Shown in pieces: positions 41,854 to 50,505 of a stretch of DNA of 64,000 nt (position 1 is the stretch's first letter; every line of letters starts with the position of its first letter). The position numbers and the translations under genes are program-made. This DNA is from Phymatolithon calcareum (taxonomy: Eukaryota; Rhodophyta; Florideophyceae; Hapalidiales). The stretch covers positions 806,001-870,000 of the forward strand of contig OZ345368.1 of assembly GCA_977006965.1 (NCBI GenBank). Reading direction: 5' to 3'. Under the pieces are notes generated by a model. That model was given only the letters and a program-made list of their open reading frames with translations. It made no database searches and was not told the DNA's origin.

Positions 41854-42381
41854 TCAGGTCGAACAGAGACGCAGTGTGCTTTTTGTGATCATTAATGGCA
41901 TCGATAATGTCCTGAACGAGCGCCTATCGGTACTGTGCGGACGACACTGAATGTGATGCACCGGAGGTACGGAGAACCTGTCTCTGGTCATCCCAGTGTT
42001 TGAAAATGAAGGAGCGAAGATATAATTGTTCCCCATGGAAGACTTCCATAAATCTCTTGCGCCCAACTCAAACCTTGTCATGACCTCGAATATTCGGAAA
42101 ATCTTAAGAAGCTTAGTCACCGTAGTCTCTATTCTGCCTATTCGTTTCAGCTTAGCGGACGGCAAAGCAACAATTGTTCGCAGGTGCACTTTGCGAAACA
42201 TCGGCATGAAGGAGTCGAACGGTGTGTAGAACCCGATGCCACCGTTCTCGGATACAACATCTCCGTTTACAGTGCGAACTTTCCAGAACTGACGGGGAAT
42301 CCTTCGCCCCATTGGACGTAGAAGTTTACGCTCGAACCATGGCACTCTATGAGCAAAAATACTCTGCTCACAGTCTGGCAC
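41854..42381 (-). pseudogene. piggyBac-like transposase, N-terminal/central block
   Basis: This block contains VTKLLKIFRIFEVMTRFELG, ARDLWKSSMGNNYIFAPSF and TGMTRDRF, the segment before the first catalytic Asp of piggyBac transposases. It then loses frame. The following homology (YLRCITFSVV, then DAINDHKK) lies in another frame at about 41700-41950, where the expected VDES catalytic segment is eroded (ICFGKFISIWY). Confidence 0.65.
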
Positions 42382-42405
42382 AATGGCATCAAGCTTCTCA
42401 TGCGT

Positions 42406-43170
42406 TTATTGGTCCCAAGAACCATGCAAGGTGTAGGTGAGAGAGCCCGCAAGAGGGCGTTCAGAGCTCTTGTTGATTGTATGGTAAGTTTGTGTTGCCT
42501 TCTGTCGAGAGTGTAGTTGATACTGAACGGGGAACTCGGCGTTTGGCGAAGAAGATTGGCGACCGTGAGTACTGTAAGCCGGCTCTCTTGGTACAGATTT
42601 TTGCCGGCTGGGACTCGATACAAGCATTCGAGAGGAAGGAGCACCTTCGTCTGCCTTTACTGACTTTCCTTTAACAATATTGATAGTCTTAATCTTGGTC
42701 TTTTCCATCTGTTTCTGAACTAGGACCCCTTTCGCACGAAGTGACTTGCTCGCGCGACCTTTGATTTTTTCGACGAGTACCTTTTGCACCGTGCCGCTCA
42801 CCTTTTTTGATATGGAAAACACTCCATACAGTCGGCAGCACTCTTCGAGACTGGCCACTGATGTTGCCGTGGTGTGTACGGCTGCACCGACCACTCGGCG
42901 CGGGTCTTTTTCTCGCGACATGACAGATGTGTCGCTTCTGAATGACCAGCATATTTTCGTTCCTACCACTGAACGACGCGCCTTTAAGGTAATAGTTGGG
43001 GTACTCCTGACCAAGAAACAAACGGGTCTTGCCGCTTCTAGCGCTAATAATCTGTTGCGCATTCTTTTTACTACCTTTTTTGAGCTTTTAAACCCACCCT
43101 CAATTGATGGAAATACCCTAAATTGAGGGTGTTCGTCACATAGACACTTGCTAGTGTGGGTTTTGTGGAA
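42406..43170 (-). pseudogene. Basic N-terminal frame of the piggyBac-like element
   Basis: A frame of about 250 codons, rich in Lys, Arg and Ser, ends SLTYTLHGSWDQ at 42406 and lies in the transposase orientation. It has no recognised domain. By position it could be the N-terminal part of the transposase or an accessory frame. The frame has no ATG at its 5' end. Confidence 0.4.
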
Positions 43171-43769
43171 AAGCCGCTGCAAAAGGGGCGGTTCACACAC
43201 GATCCAAGTCCGCACTGTGGAGCAAGATGTTTATTCCTTCCTCCCACCCACTCTGACTTTTCGTTTATTTGTTATTGCTATCGCACGGACATTTGTCAGG
43301 CATTTGGTCAACCGGCACGAAACCGTCCAGATGTAAGGCTTCTAAGAGTTCGGTCGGCTACGAACTGGATGGCCTGGACAGTCCCCGGGAGTCTGGTTCA
43401 GATAACGCCGTGAAAACCATCCACGACCAAGACTAGGAAACGCTGTAAATCGAGACGTCATTATCAATATCCATCAACGGTCAAGTCCAAAACCTCATCC
43501 TAACAACAGGCAAGACATTCAACCTCGCTTAGCTTGCAGAACACTCCCCCGCCCACAGTTACTTCGCGTTTGTGGTCGCGCCCCGCCTTGTACACTTCAG
43601 ACTGAACTACCGCAGTAGAAAAAGAATCCGTTAACAGGGGCAATCCCGAGTCTGCTGCTTCACTCAGGAGCATATACATCAGAGCCACGAGATCAAGTGC
43701 CGTAGCTCAAGAATATGCGTTTGCGGTTAGCATTATTCGCGTCCTTTTCGATGACTCGCAGTACAGACA
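43171..43769. other. Intergenic, nothing recognised
   Basis: Short frames on both strands. 3' flank of the DUF3598 gene. Confidence 0.4.
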
Positions 43770-44765
43770 TCACCTTGACAAGCTTTCAGAGGATAGAGTC
43801 TCAGATGCGACGCCTTCGCGCCCATACATCCTCCGTATGCACCTCCTAAAGGCTGGAGTTACAAGGCAACAGAGCTCCGCAGCTGCCGGAACACCTCTTG
43901 CTCTCCTAAGCGGCGCCTGGACGTAGCATCCATTGTTCAGTGCAAGAAGGACGCTTTCATCAGGATCACCCGCGCCACCGAAACGGACGATATCAAACAT
44001 AGCACCGGGCAGGGCCTCGCGGCGGCCGTACAGCGTGAGATTTTCCAGGATTTTGCCGCGCATGTCAGACACGACGGTTGCGCGACGAACGATGTCGGCG
44101 ATTGGATCCCACCCCCAGGAGACGGCGCCCTGTGTTCGAAGCGTACCGTCGGGCGCGCTGGACGGGTCTTGCAACTGACGCGGGAGGTCCTCGTCGGAGT
44201 ACGGCGTGCGGGCGCGAGCGGTTGGGGACACATCTCCAAATCCCCGCGAAATGGAATGGCGGAAGGTCTCCCGTGGACCACGCCATTCGCCGACGAGCGC
44301 GGTAAGCGATATTGGTGTGCGAGTGTCAAACAGTCCACCCACGGCTTCTTCGAGTAGCGCGATGTGGGTCAGCGCACGAGCATCGTCGTACAACAAAAAT
44401 GCACGCACACGTTCGGAGGCAGAAAGCGGGAGCGTAGCTTCAATCGCGAAGGGGGTCACATTTGGAACCCCGATTAACGATGATAGGTCTGCCATGTAGT
44501 GGTCGGCGGTGTAACTCCCGTCCGCGAAGACGTGGAAGTTACTCACATTGTACCGAAGTGTGACAGATCGGCCGTCGGAGAGCGTGTAACTAATCAGTGC
44601 TGAGGAAGGGTTCGTCTTGGACATTGACACCCCCTTCGAGGTCAGAGTGTACTCCTGTGCACTTGCAAGTGCGCCTGTCGAAGGCACGATGACGATACAT
44701 CGTCCCTCCCAGTCGCAAAGGTGTCGCGCACAGAAACGTGCCCAATCTTGGCCGTTTGGTTCCAT
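43770..44765 (-). CDS. DUF3598-like protein
   Basis: A 331-residue intron-less frame from ATG at 44765. The C-terminal half has the pattern LPGAMFDIVRFGG...ALNNGCYVQ...FRRCIRRMYG, matching the end of DUF3598 proteins of cyanobacteria and algae. LTALVGEWRG in the middle matches the start of their second beta-barrel repeat. DUF3598 proteins are lipocalin-like barrels related to bilin-lyase/CpcT-type folds, and their role is uncertain. No clear transit peptide is visible (MEPNGQDWARFCARHLCDW), so plastid location cannot be claimed. It is transcribed divergently from the gene starting at 45245. Confidence 0.6.
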   Translation of the reverse strand: MEPNGQDWARFCARHLCDWEGRCIVIVPSTGALASAQEYTLTSKGVSMSKTNPSSALISYTLSDGRSVTLRYNVSNFHVFADGSYTADHYMADLSSLIGVPNVTPFAIEATLPLSASERVRAFLLYDDARALTHIALLEEAVGGLFDTRTPISLTALVGEWRGPRETFRHSISRGFGDVSPTARARTPYSDEDLPRQLQDPSSAPDGTLRTQGAVSWGWDPIADIVRRATVVSDMRGKILENLTLYGRREALPGAMFDIVRFGGAGDPDESVLLALNNGCYVQAPLRRARGVPAAAELCCLVTPAFRRCIRRMYGREGVASETLSSESLSR

Positions 44766-45244
44766 AGATGATCAATCCAAAGAGTATTCTTTGGCGTGGA
44801 GAGCAATTCTAGACTGAATCAGATCATGGGCTTGCAGTCAGCAAGGGGATCACTGAAGAATATGCTTTCTAGCGCGTGTACACGTGTCTCCCCCTCATCG
44901 GTACGGGTATGCGTTACCCCCTTTTCCACATACATGACAGTTCTACTTTTTTTATAATAGAATTGTCATGTGTTATTCGTTGTTTTTTGGCCCCAAACAA
45001 CGTTGTTATTGAAAAAACACTAACTGGTAACCTAATTATTCTTGATTCGTGGATATCTATTTCCTAAGCCCATTAATGACAATATGGGCTCACAAAATAG
45101 TAATTCGGAACCGGGTTGGCCTTCTCGAGCGGTGGGTTGGCGCGAAAATGCTTCGTAGGGTGTATGCACTTTGCCTTCAGGTGCAGCCCCCAAACGAAAA
45201 GCCTATGTCGCCGGTGCGCGAAACCTGAACGCCAGAAAGTCAAG
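44766..45244. other. Shared divergent upstream region
   Basis: 480 bases lie between the two divergent ATGs. They hold a 14-bp inverted repeat (44932-44945 and 44958-44971, one mismatch) around an AT-rich loop with TTTATAATAG, which could serve as a TATA region for either gene. Confidence 0.4.
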
Positions 45245-47089
45245 ATGCCCGCTGCAGCGAAACAGCCGTTCTCAAGGCGCGCAATGGAACCTAACCTCGT
45301 CCGTGAACTCCGCACACATGCGCGCGTATTCGGGCACATGTCTTTGCATGGCGGACTTGCTGCATTCCTCTCGGGGCGCGAGCCAGTGCTTGATGTCGAT
45401 GCAAACGGCAATTCATCTCCCACTTCGGAAGAAGATCGAAAACGAGTACATCGCGTACTGGCACACGCGTTTGGTACTTCTGACGTTGGCCGCGCGTACT
45501 ATGCTCATACGCTCGCCGTCGACGCCGCGTCTATGCTCCGCCGCATGATATCTCCAGAGGCTCGATCCACGCTTTGCTTGGACGTAGTGAGATCCAAACT
45601 ACTAGCAATGCGAGAATGCATGGTCACAGCAGCTAACAGGCCTGGGGAGAAAGTGACCGTCGACCCGGCCATATTCGAACCCGCAATTCAGGGGACGCTT
45701 GCCGCGAAAGTTTGCGAGTACGTTCGTGCGGAGGAAGAACCGAAGCGCGTAGTTGCGTTTGTGACGGCGGTGAGACAAACCGAATGTGACCTTGCGTCTG
45801 CATTTCCGGATGGATTTTCTAAGACTTTTGAGGTCGCCATGAGTTTGCAAAAAATCGATGATCCCAGGTCGCTAACATTATCCGATGCAATCGCCCAGCT
45901 GTGCGATGTGCATACTCGTAACGCTGCCATCGCGGCTGTTAGCACCCTGCTCGACGAAGTCAAACTCGATCATCTATGGCACGCGCAAATGGACCAGCTG
46001 GAAAAGGATTTGGAAACTGGTGAAGTTGTCCGCTATCAGGACTTCGTTGCAAAAGGACATAGACTCATCCAAAGTGGTGAGTGGGTACGCAATCCTCGCT
46101 CGCCCCAAAAAAAGTCGATGCCGAGGCGGCATGTAGACGTGCGCAAAGCGGCCGTTCTGAAGCACACTACAAACGATAACGAGAATTCAGAACCCCAAAC
46201 TAAGAAAGTCCCAAGTAACACTCTAGACTGTGCAAATCCCGCAGAAATCGTTGCGGTACAGACTGGGAAAGAGTTTCAAATTCCGCGAATGTCTCGAGCG
46301 CATTCCTCACCTGGGGGGGACAGTCCTGTGAATAACGGACATAGACAGACATCAGGCATTGATGGGAGCAAGGCAGGAAAGGTCGGTTCTGGACTGTCAT
46401 CGGAAGACCAAAGTGATGTGGTGAAGGCGGTTTCTCGGTCTCGCAAAGTGCTGCCTAGTCCCCATTCCGCAACCAAGAAAAATGTTGCTGCTGAGAAGGA
46501 CGAAGTCGGTGCGTCTATGAATCGCTCGGCTTATCGCAGACGGCGCACATCGACGCCAGCAAGCTGGAAATTGGAAGCTGAGGAAGAAATCATCCCTGTC
46601 CGTAACCAGCACTCAGCCCGCAGGCGCCGAGCTCCTCGGTATGCAGATCCAAGTCCAGCAATTGAGGGAGACGAAAGTGAGATAACTGAAGTCCCCTTGC
46701 ATCAATCGAGCGGCAAACGCCGTTCGGAAGGGTCTGGAAAATCACCGTCTCGGAAACGACGTCGTTTTACCGCGCCTCCAGATACCCAGCCGGAGGATTC
46801 TGAGTTGGAAGATCTGACTGAGGCACAAAAGTACATGCTCGACGTATACACACGCGGTCAAGGCGTGGGTCGTGGTGGTCTACACTGGAATGCTGGTAGG
46901 CAACCTCGATATCCCTCACCATTGCAGGTCGATAGTAGAGGGCATGCGCGCTCGAAACCGAGTACCAGAAGGCAAAGTTCAGTTTTGGACGTTTTACCCG
47001 AGGACGCAATGGAGCGGTACGACCTCTCATTGGTAGTCAATAATGTCCCAAGTAGTCGGCGGAAGAAACGCGCGAGTCGAAGGTCTTAG
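45245..47089 (+). CDS. Unknown basic, probably nuclear protein
   Basis: A 614-residue intron-less frame from ATG at 45245 (MPAAAKQPFSRRAM); the frame is open upstream to a TTG at 45116. The first 270 residues are mainly helical (VHRVLAHAFGTSDVG, AVDAASMLRRMIS, YRQ-type segments ending GHRLIQSGEWV). The rest is disordered, basic and Ser/Arg/Lys-rich with nuclear-localisation-like clusters (GKSPSRKRRRF, SSRRKKRASRRS at the C-terminus). A helical domain plus disordered basic tail suggests a chromatin or DNA-associated protein, but I recognise no Myb, HMG or other named domain. It converges with the aminoacylase gene, leaving 81 bases between their stops. Confidence 0.75.
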   Translation: MPAAAKQPFSRRAMEPNLVRELRTHARVFGHMSLHGGLAAFLSGREPVLDVDANGNSSPTSEEDRKRVHRVLAHAFGTSDVGRAYYAHTLAVDAASMLRRMISPEARSTLCLDVVRSKLLAMRECMVTAANRPGEKVTVDPAIFEPAIQGTLAAKVCEYVRAEEEPKRVVAFVTAVRQTECDLASAFPDGFSKTFEVAMSLQKIDDPRSLTLSDAIAQLCDVHTRNAAIAAVSTLLDEVKLDHLWHAQMDQLEKDLETGEVVRYQDFVAKGHRLIQSGEWVRNPRSPQKKSMPRRHVDVRKAAVLKHTTNDNENSEPQTKKVPSNTLDCANPAEIVAVQTGKEFQIPRMSRAHSSPGGDSPVNNGHRQTSGIDGSKAGKVGSGLSSEDQSDVVKAVSRSRKVLPSPHSATKKNVAAEKDEVGASMNRSAYRRRRTSTPASWKLEAEEEIIPVRNQHSARRRRAPRYADPSPAIEGDESEITEVPLHQSSGKRRSEGSGKSPSRKRRRFTAPPDTQPEDSELEDLTEAQKYMLDVYTRGQGVGRGGLHWNAGRQPRYPSPLQVDSRGHARSKPSTRRQSSVLDVLPEDAMERYDLSLVVNNVPSSRRKKRASRRS

Positions 47090-47170
47090 CGACAAGTAAA
47101 GGCACTTGTCGCGAAAAGTGTATGCTCATGTCATCGCTATTGTTTGCATTCCTTACCTGCACTACGAAGT

Positions 47171-48607
47171 CTACAATTCCTCTTTTGCTTCATCATTATC
47201 ACGACTGTCTGCCAACCTCCTGATGAGGGCTTTGTAAATTTGAATGCCTGCAACATATCCATCCGTGGAAATGTATTCATCGTGCTTGTGCAACAAATTT
47301 GGAGTGTTGCGAATAGGGGAAAATCCAAGACCAGGAACTCCAGCAGCTCTGATATACCTGATGTCTGTTGCTGCGCTGAAAATACCTACATCCAATTCAT
47401 TTTTCTCAACGCCGGCATCCTTGAGCCCCTCAAAGAAAGCGTCAACAAACCACGATTTCCTCTCCACATCTGTGGTGAGCGGGAGAATAACCTTATTGGT
47501 ATACTTGTAGCTGACTCCTTCACACAACCCCTCCTGCCCACAGCTCAGCCATCCTTCAATTTCCTTGTCCATGTCCCCGACAGCAACTCCAGGCGGAACG
47601 CGAATATCGAACCCAGCCACAGCGGCTGATGGGATTACATTCGTAACGTACCCCGCTTCGCGTTTCGGATCTCGGTACCCGGCGTCAATAAAAGCGACGT
47701 TCACACCAACGATATCTCCGATCGGGGAACCTTCCTCAAGCCTCTTCAGCTGTCTTTCCCGAAATTGCAATGCGCGCCCAATAATGCCATGAAGTTTCTG
47801 CACTGCCGTGACTGCAGGAAGCGATGCGCCGTGCCCAGGCGCTCCGGCGACATTCACGACCAGCCACCAAGTCTGCCTCTCTCCACGAAACACGTGGAAT
47901 TTGTTTTCGGGATTCGGCACACCTTCATCAAGCGCGAACCCAACACGAAGAGTAGGCCATATGCTGCTGTTCACAAGAAGTTTCATTCCATGCTTCCCTC
48001 CAATTTCCTCATCTGGCACGAAAGAAACATGTACCGTGCGCAGCGGTCGCCATCCGGACGCACACAGCTCGCCCAATGCTTCAACGTACTGCATCCCGAT
48101 AGACTTCATGTCTTGTGCGCCACGCGCGTAAAGCTTTGACTCGGTGATCGACGCCTCGAAGGGCGGTCCGCCAATCCAGTGTGCCGGTTCGGCTGGGACG
48201 ACATCCGTGTGCGAGTTCAACAAGATAGAGGACAGTGATGGATCAGATCCGGGTATTGTTGCCAGTAACACGGGCTTCCCCGGAACAAATGAGAAGCTGC
48301 GCAGATTTGCACAAGGAATCAGAGACGCAAACGTTGCGTTCAAATAGGACTCCGCGCCCACATAATCAGGCCCTTCTGCGCTGCCGTGGTCTGTGCGCAC
48401 ACGAAGATACCCTTGCAATCGCTCTAGTGCCGGATCAAGTGTGGTTGCCAATACATCTGCTCGGAAATGTGGCAAAGATGCGATGAGGACTAGTAGCAAC
48501 AGAGTCACTCTCTGTACGCTTAACATGCTCACTGCGAGAGCGCGCCAGGAGCAGAATGAGAGGCGACGTGTAGGAACTGAGCTATCGCCCATGGAGAGCA
48601 TCAGCAT
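47171..48607 (-). CDS. ACY1: Aminoacylase-1-type M20 metallopeptidase
   Basis: 478 residues from ATG at 48607. A hydrophobic stretch (VQRVTLLLLVLIASLPHF, about residues 31-48) suggests a signal peptide or anchor; M28 is an alternative start. Family M20A motifs are complete: H133 and D135 (LLNSHTDVVPAE), D166 (YARGAQDMKSIG), E200/E201 (SFVPDEEIGG), the dimerisation-domain GAPGHGAS, and a late metal ligand around H442 (LLHKHDEYIS). The enzyme hydrolyses N-acyl-L-amino acids with a di-zinc centre. Here it would act in the secretory pathway, unlike cytosolic animal ACY1. The frame is intact. Pseudogene pieces of a related copy lie at 53-54.4 kb. Confidence 0.93.
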   Translation of the reverse strand: MLMLSMGDSSVPTRRLSFCSWRALAVSMLSVQRVTLLLLVLIASLPHFRADVLATTLDPALERLQGYLRVRTDHGSAEGPDYVGAESYLNATFASLIPCANLRSFSFVPGKPVLLATIPGSDPSLSSILLNSHTDVVPAEPAHWIGGPPFEASITESKLYARGAQDMKSIGMQYVEALGELCASGWRPLRTVHVSFVPDEEIGGKHGMKLLVNSSIWPTLRVGFALDEGVPNPENKFHVFRGERQTWWLVVNVAGAPGHGASLPAVTAVQKLHGIIGRALQFRERQLKRLEEGSPIGDIVGVNVAFIDAGYRDPKREAGYVTNVIPSAAVAGFDIRVPPGVAVGDMDKEIEGWLSCGQEGLCEGVSYKYTNKVILPLTTDVERKSWFVDAFFEGLKDAGVEKNELDVGIFSAATDIRYIRAAGVPGLGFSPIRNTPNLLHKHDEYISTDGYVAGIQIYKALIRRLADSRDNDEAKEEL

Positions 48608-48824
48608 AATTGATCCTCATGTCTATCATGAAGAGAGATCAATACCAGCGGTCTTCAAAACCCGAGATCAAGGGAGTATGATGTAACATCCCGACATCGT
48701 CGGGTCTCCGAAACGGGTTGTCTGAAATACATTAACTTTTTTGAGACGTCGCCAATTTCCCCCCGGGAGGTGAGGGCAAGAGCGAAAATTGCATCTCGGA
48801 TCGATGTGCTATAAGAGTAAAGCG

Positions 48825-49054
48825 CAGACAGGCCAATGTGGGAAAGGTGCTATAGACGTCACAAACGGACTCTCTAAGGACAGATTCTCAAAAGAAGACA
48901 ACGTCTGGACGAAGCGAGCACTGGACGAGCTCCTGACCATGTTCCAGTCTCTGGACAACCCACATCCCTACACAGCAGAGTAAACACTCCCCGTTAATAT
49001 GACTCCCCGCGTAAAACATGAACGTGGCCTAATTTTACCCCTCGAGGCCCCTCA
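48825..49054 (+). repeat. Family A retroelement copy, 5' part (interrupted)
   Basis: Carries GQCGKGAIDVTNGLSKDRF, then TKRALDELLTMFQSLDN and a stop at 48983, followed by the start of the family A 3' UTR (CCCCTCGAGGCCCC). The UTR is interrupted at 49055 by an inverted-repeat element and resumes at 50034. Confidence 0.8.
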
Positions 49055-50033
49055 GGGGGATGCGGGAAATATCGTTTTCAGACCTTTTTGGAGCAATTGA
49101 GAAATGTAAACATGCCGCCATCATTTTTATGCGACAGCCATTATGACTGCAAAAATAGAAGCGCAGCACACTTGGCGACATAGAATCGTGAAAAGGGTGT
49201 CATTTATGAAATAGAAAACTAATGCACTATTGTCGGCTTACAGAATGAAACACGCTCGTTTACGGCTTCAAATGAAACACAGTGTGAAATCATAACGATT
49301 GCAAGGCACGTAACCGATGAAGTCACTTTGTTGTGATCAAGGCGCCCACTATCCGCGCGGGCAAGGAGCGAAACGGGCAATCTTTAAAAGCTCTTAGACG
49401 AGTGAGAAAAAATCTAAACGGTCACTTCTTTGCGCCCTAATAATTAATCCATGATACTTCATGGACTTAGAGTTGATCTTTCTAGAAGAAAATTTTTTAT
49501 AAGTAAAAAGGGTGTGTTTGAAGTTCACACCCAAATATCAAAAAAACCCACTTGGGCGTTTTTTCAGGCGATAATATCTCAGTGCTGGGAATTTTTCTCA
49601 GCATTGGGTTTTCGCGCTTATGGTCCCTTTTCAAAAGCTCTATCCGCATGCGAAGGCGAAAATCTTTTCCAAATTTTCTCTGCTGAGATGCGCCCACTTG
49701 GTCCTAAGGGCAAAAGTGTCCCCTTTCTGCCTACATCAACGAGCGCGCGAGGAAACTGTCGCGAATTGTAGTTACGGAACATCCCGATCCCCACAGAAAG
49801 TGTTCATAATTAATGTCAATAGTTGATTCTATTAGGCTCATAGATGGCAGCCTTTCAAACACGCATGTATTGTGCACAAACGTTTTTCCTATTGGCATAC
49901 AGATACATTCAAACTGCACAGTTGGATATCAACTTATCGCAACAGTATCAAAAGAGACTTGATACATATTCGGCGTAGCCGTGGGCCACCTGGAACAGTT
50001 TTTCTTTGATTATTGATATTTCCCGCATCCCCC
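49055..50033. mobile_element. 979-bp non-coding inverted-repeat element (MITE-like)
   Basis: GGGGGATGCGGGAAATATC at 49055-49073 is exactly reverse-complementary to 50015-50033. The interior is AT-rich with no supported gene. On both sides the sequence is family A 3' UTR, so the segment is an insertion. If the ends are extended to CAGGGGG, one mismatch appears, and I cannot identify a clean target duplication. A non-autonomous DNA transposon is the simplest reading. Confidence 0.65.
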
Positions 50034-50085
50034 AGGGGACCAGAGGTGGGATTTTTGTAGTTCACCGAACAGTGGAACACCCACC
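50034..50085 (+). repeat. Family A 3' UTR, middle part
   Basis: AGAGGTGGGATTTTTGTAGT and the following bases resume the family A 3' UTR after the inverted-repeat element. The last 15 bases (50071-50085) form the left target duplication of the next insertion. Confidence 0.75.
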
Positions 50086-50387
50086 TCAAGGAAGATGACA
50101 GAGCGGCAACTGAGAAGGCATTAGATGACCTTTTGCTCTTCAGCAAAAGCATCATCGAGAGTATGCAGCATGAAGAAAACCTGTACTGAAAGAAGAAGCG
50201 ACGCCTCGAAACTGTTACGAAGAGCAATCAAAACAACCGAACACATGCTAGGGTCTCAGATAGAATGCCAGACATAAGAGTAGAGCCGCCCTAGCGAGGG
50301 CAGCACCTGAGGAAGCCCTGCCCGTATATTCGTATGACTGCGGGGCTTTAAAAAAATTTGCAATAAAAAAAAAGTGGAACACCCACC
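50071..50387 (+). mobile_element. Family C retroelement, 287-bp copy with 15-bp target duplication and A-tail
   Basis: The insertion at 50086-50372 is flanked by AGTGGAACACCCACC at 50071-50085 and 50373-50387. It encodes KEDDRAATEKALDDLLLFSK to a stop near 50190, clearly related to the RALDELL end of the family A peptide. Its 3' UTR is different and ends CCCGTATATTCGTATGACTG, then AATAAAAAAAAA. The duplication lies within the family A copy, so this is the younger element. Confidence 0.92.
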
Positions 50388-50505
50388 ATAAGAAACTCGT
50401 CAATCTCACAGAATCAAGTCAAATTTTCTTGGCATTCGAAAAGTTACCCCAATCGTCAGCAGATGCGTTGGAAACTAATAAAAAAATCTACTCTTCTTCT
50501 TCTTT
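50388..50505 (+). repeat. Family A 3' end (last part of the interrupted copy)
   Basis: Completes the family A UTR (TTCTTGGCATTCGAAAAGTT, then GTCAGCAGATGCGTTGG) with AATAAAAAAATCTAC and a CTTCTTCTTC tract. With 48825-49054 and 50034-50085 it reconstitutes one family A copy. Confidence 0.8.

Larger units (their letters stand above)
40798..43129 (-). mobile_element. Decayed piggyBac-like DNA transposon
   Basis: Inverted repeats CCCTCAATTGAGGG (40798-40811) and CCCTAAATTGAGGG (43116-43129) bound about 2.3 kb. Outside them ATGTGACG (about 40782-40789) and CGTCACAT (about 43134-43141) also match in inverted orientation. Between them the minus strand carries transposase blocks in several frames: TRFELGARDLWKSS, FSNTGMTRDRF, then DIIDAINDHKKHTASL, GGPGIENGLLPYIAIHRKPE and KGCEVQN. 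These fit the piggyBac DDE_Tnp_1_7 family as found in algae and oomycetes. Numerous frame changes and stops show it is dead. No TTAA target duplication is evident, so the outer ends are provisional. A family B copy lies inside. Confidence 0.7.

Noticed and set aside
45171-45548. Plus-strand frame overlapping the start of the basic nuclear-like protein
   Set aside because: It is short and in another phase. The 614-codon frame covers it completely.
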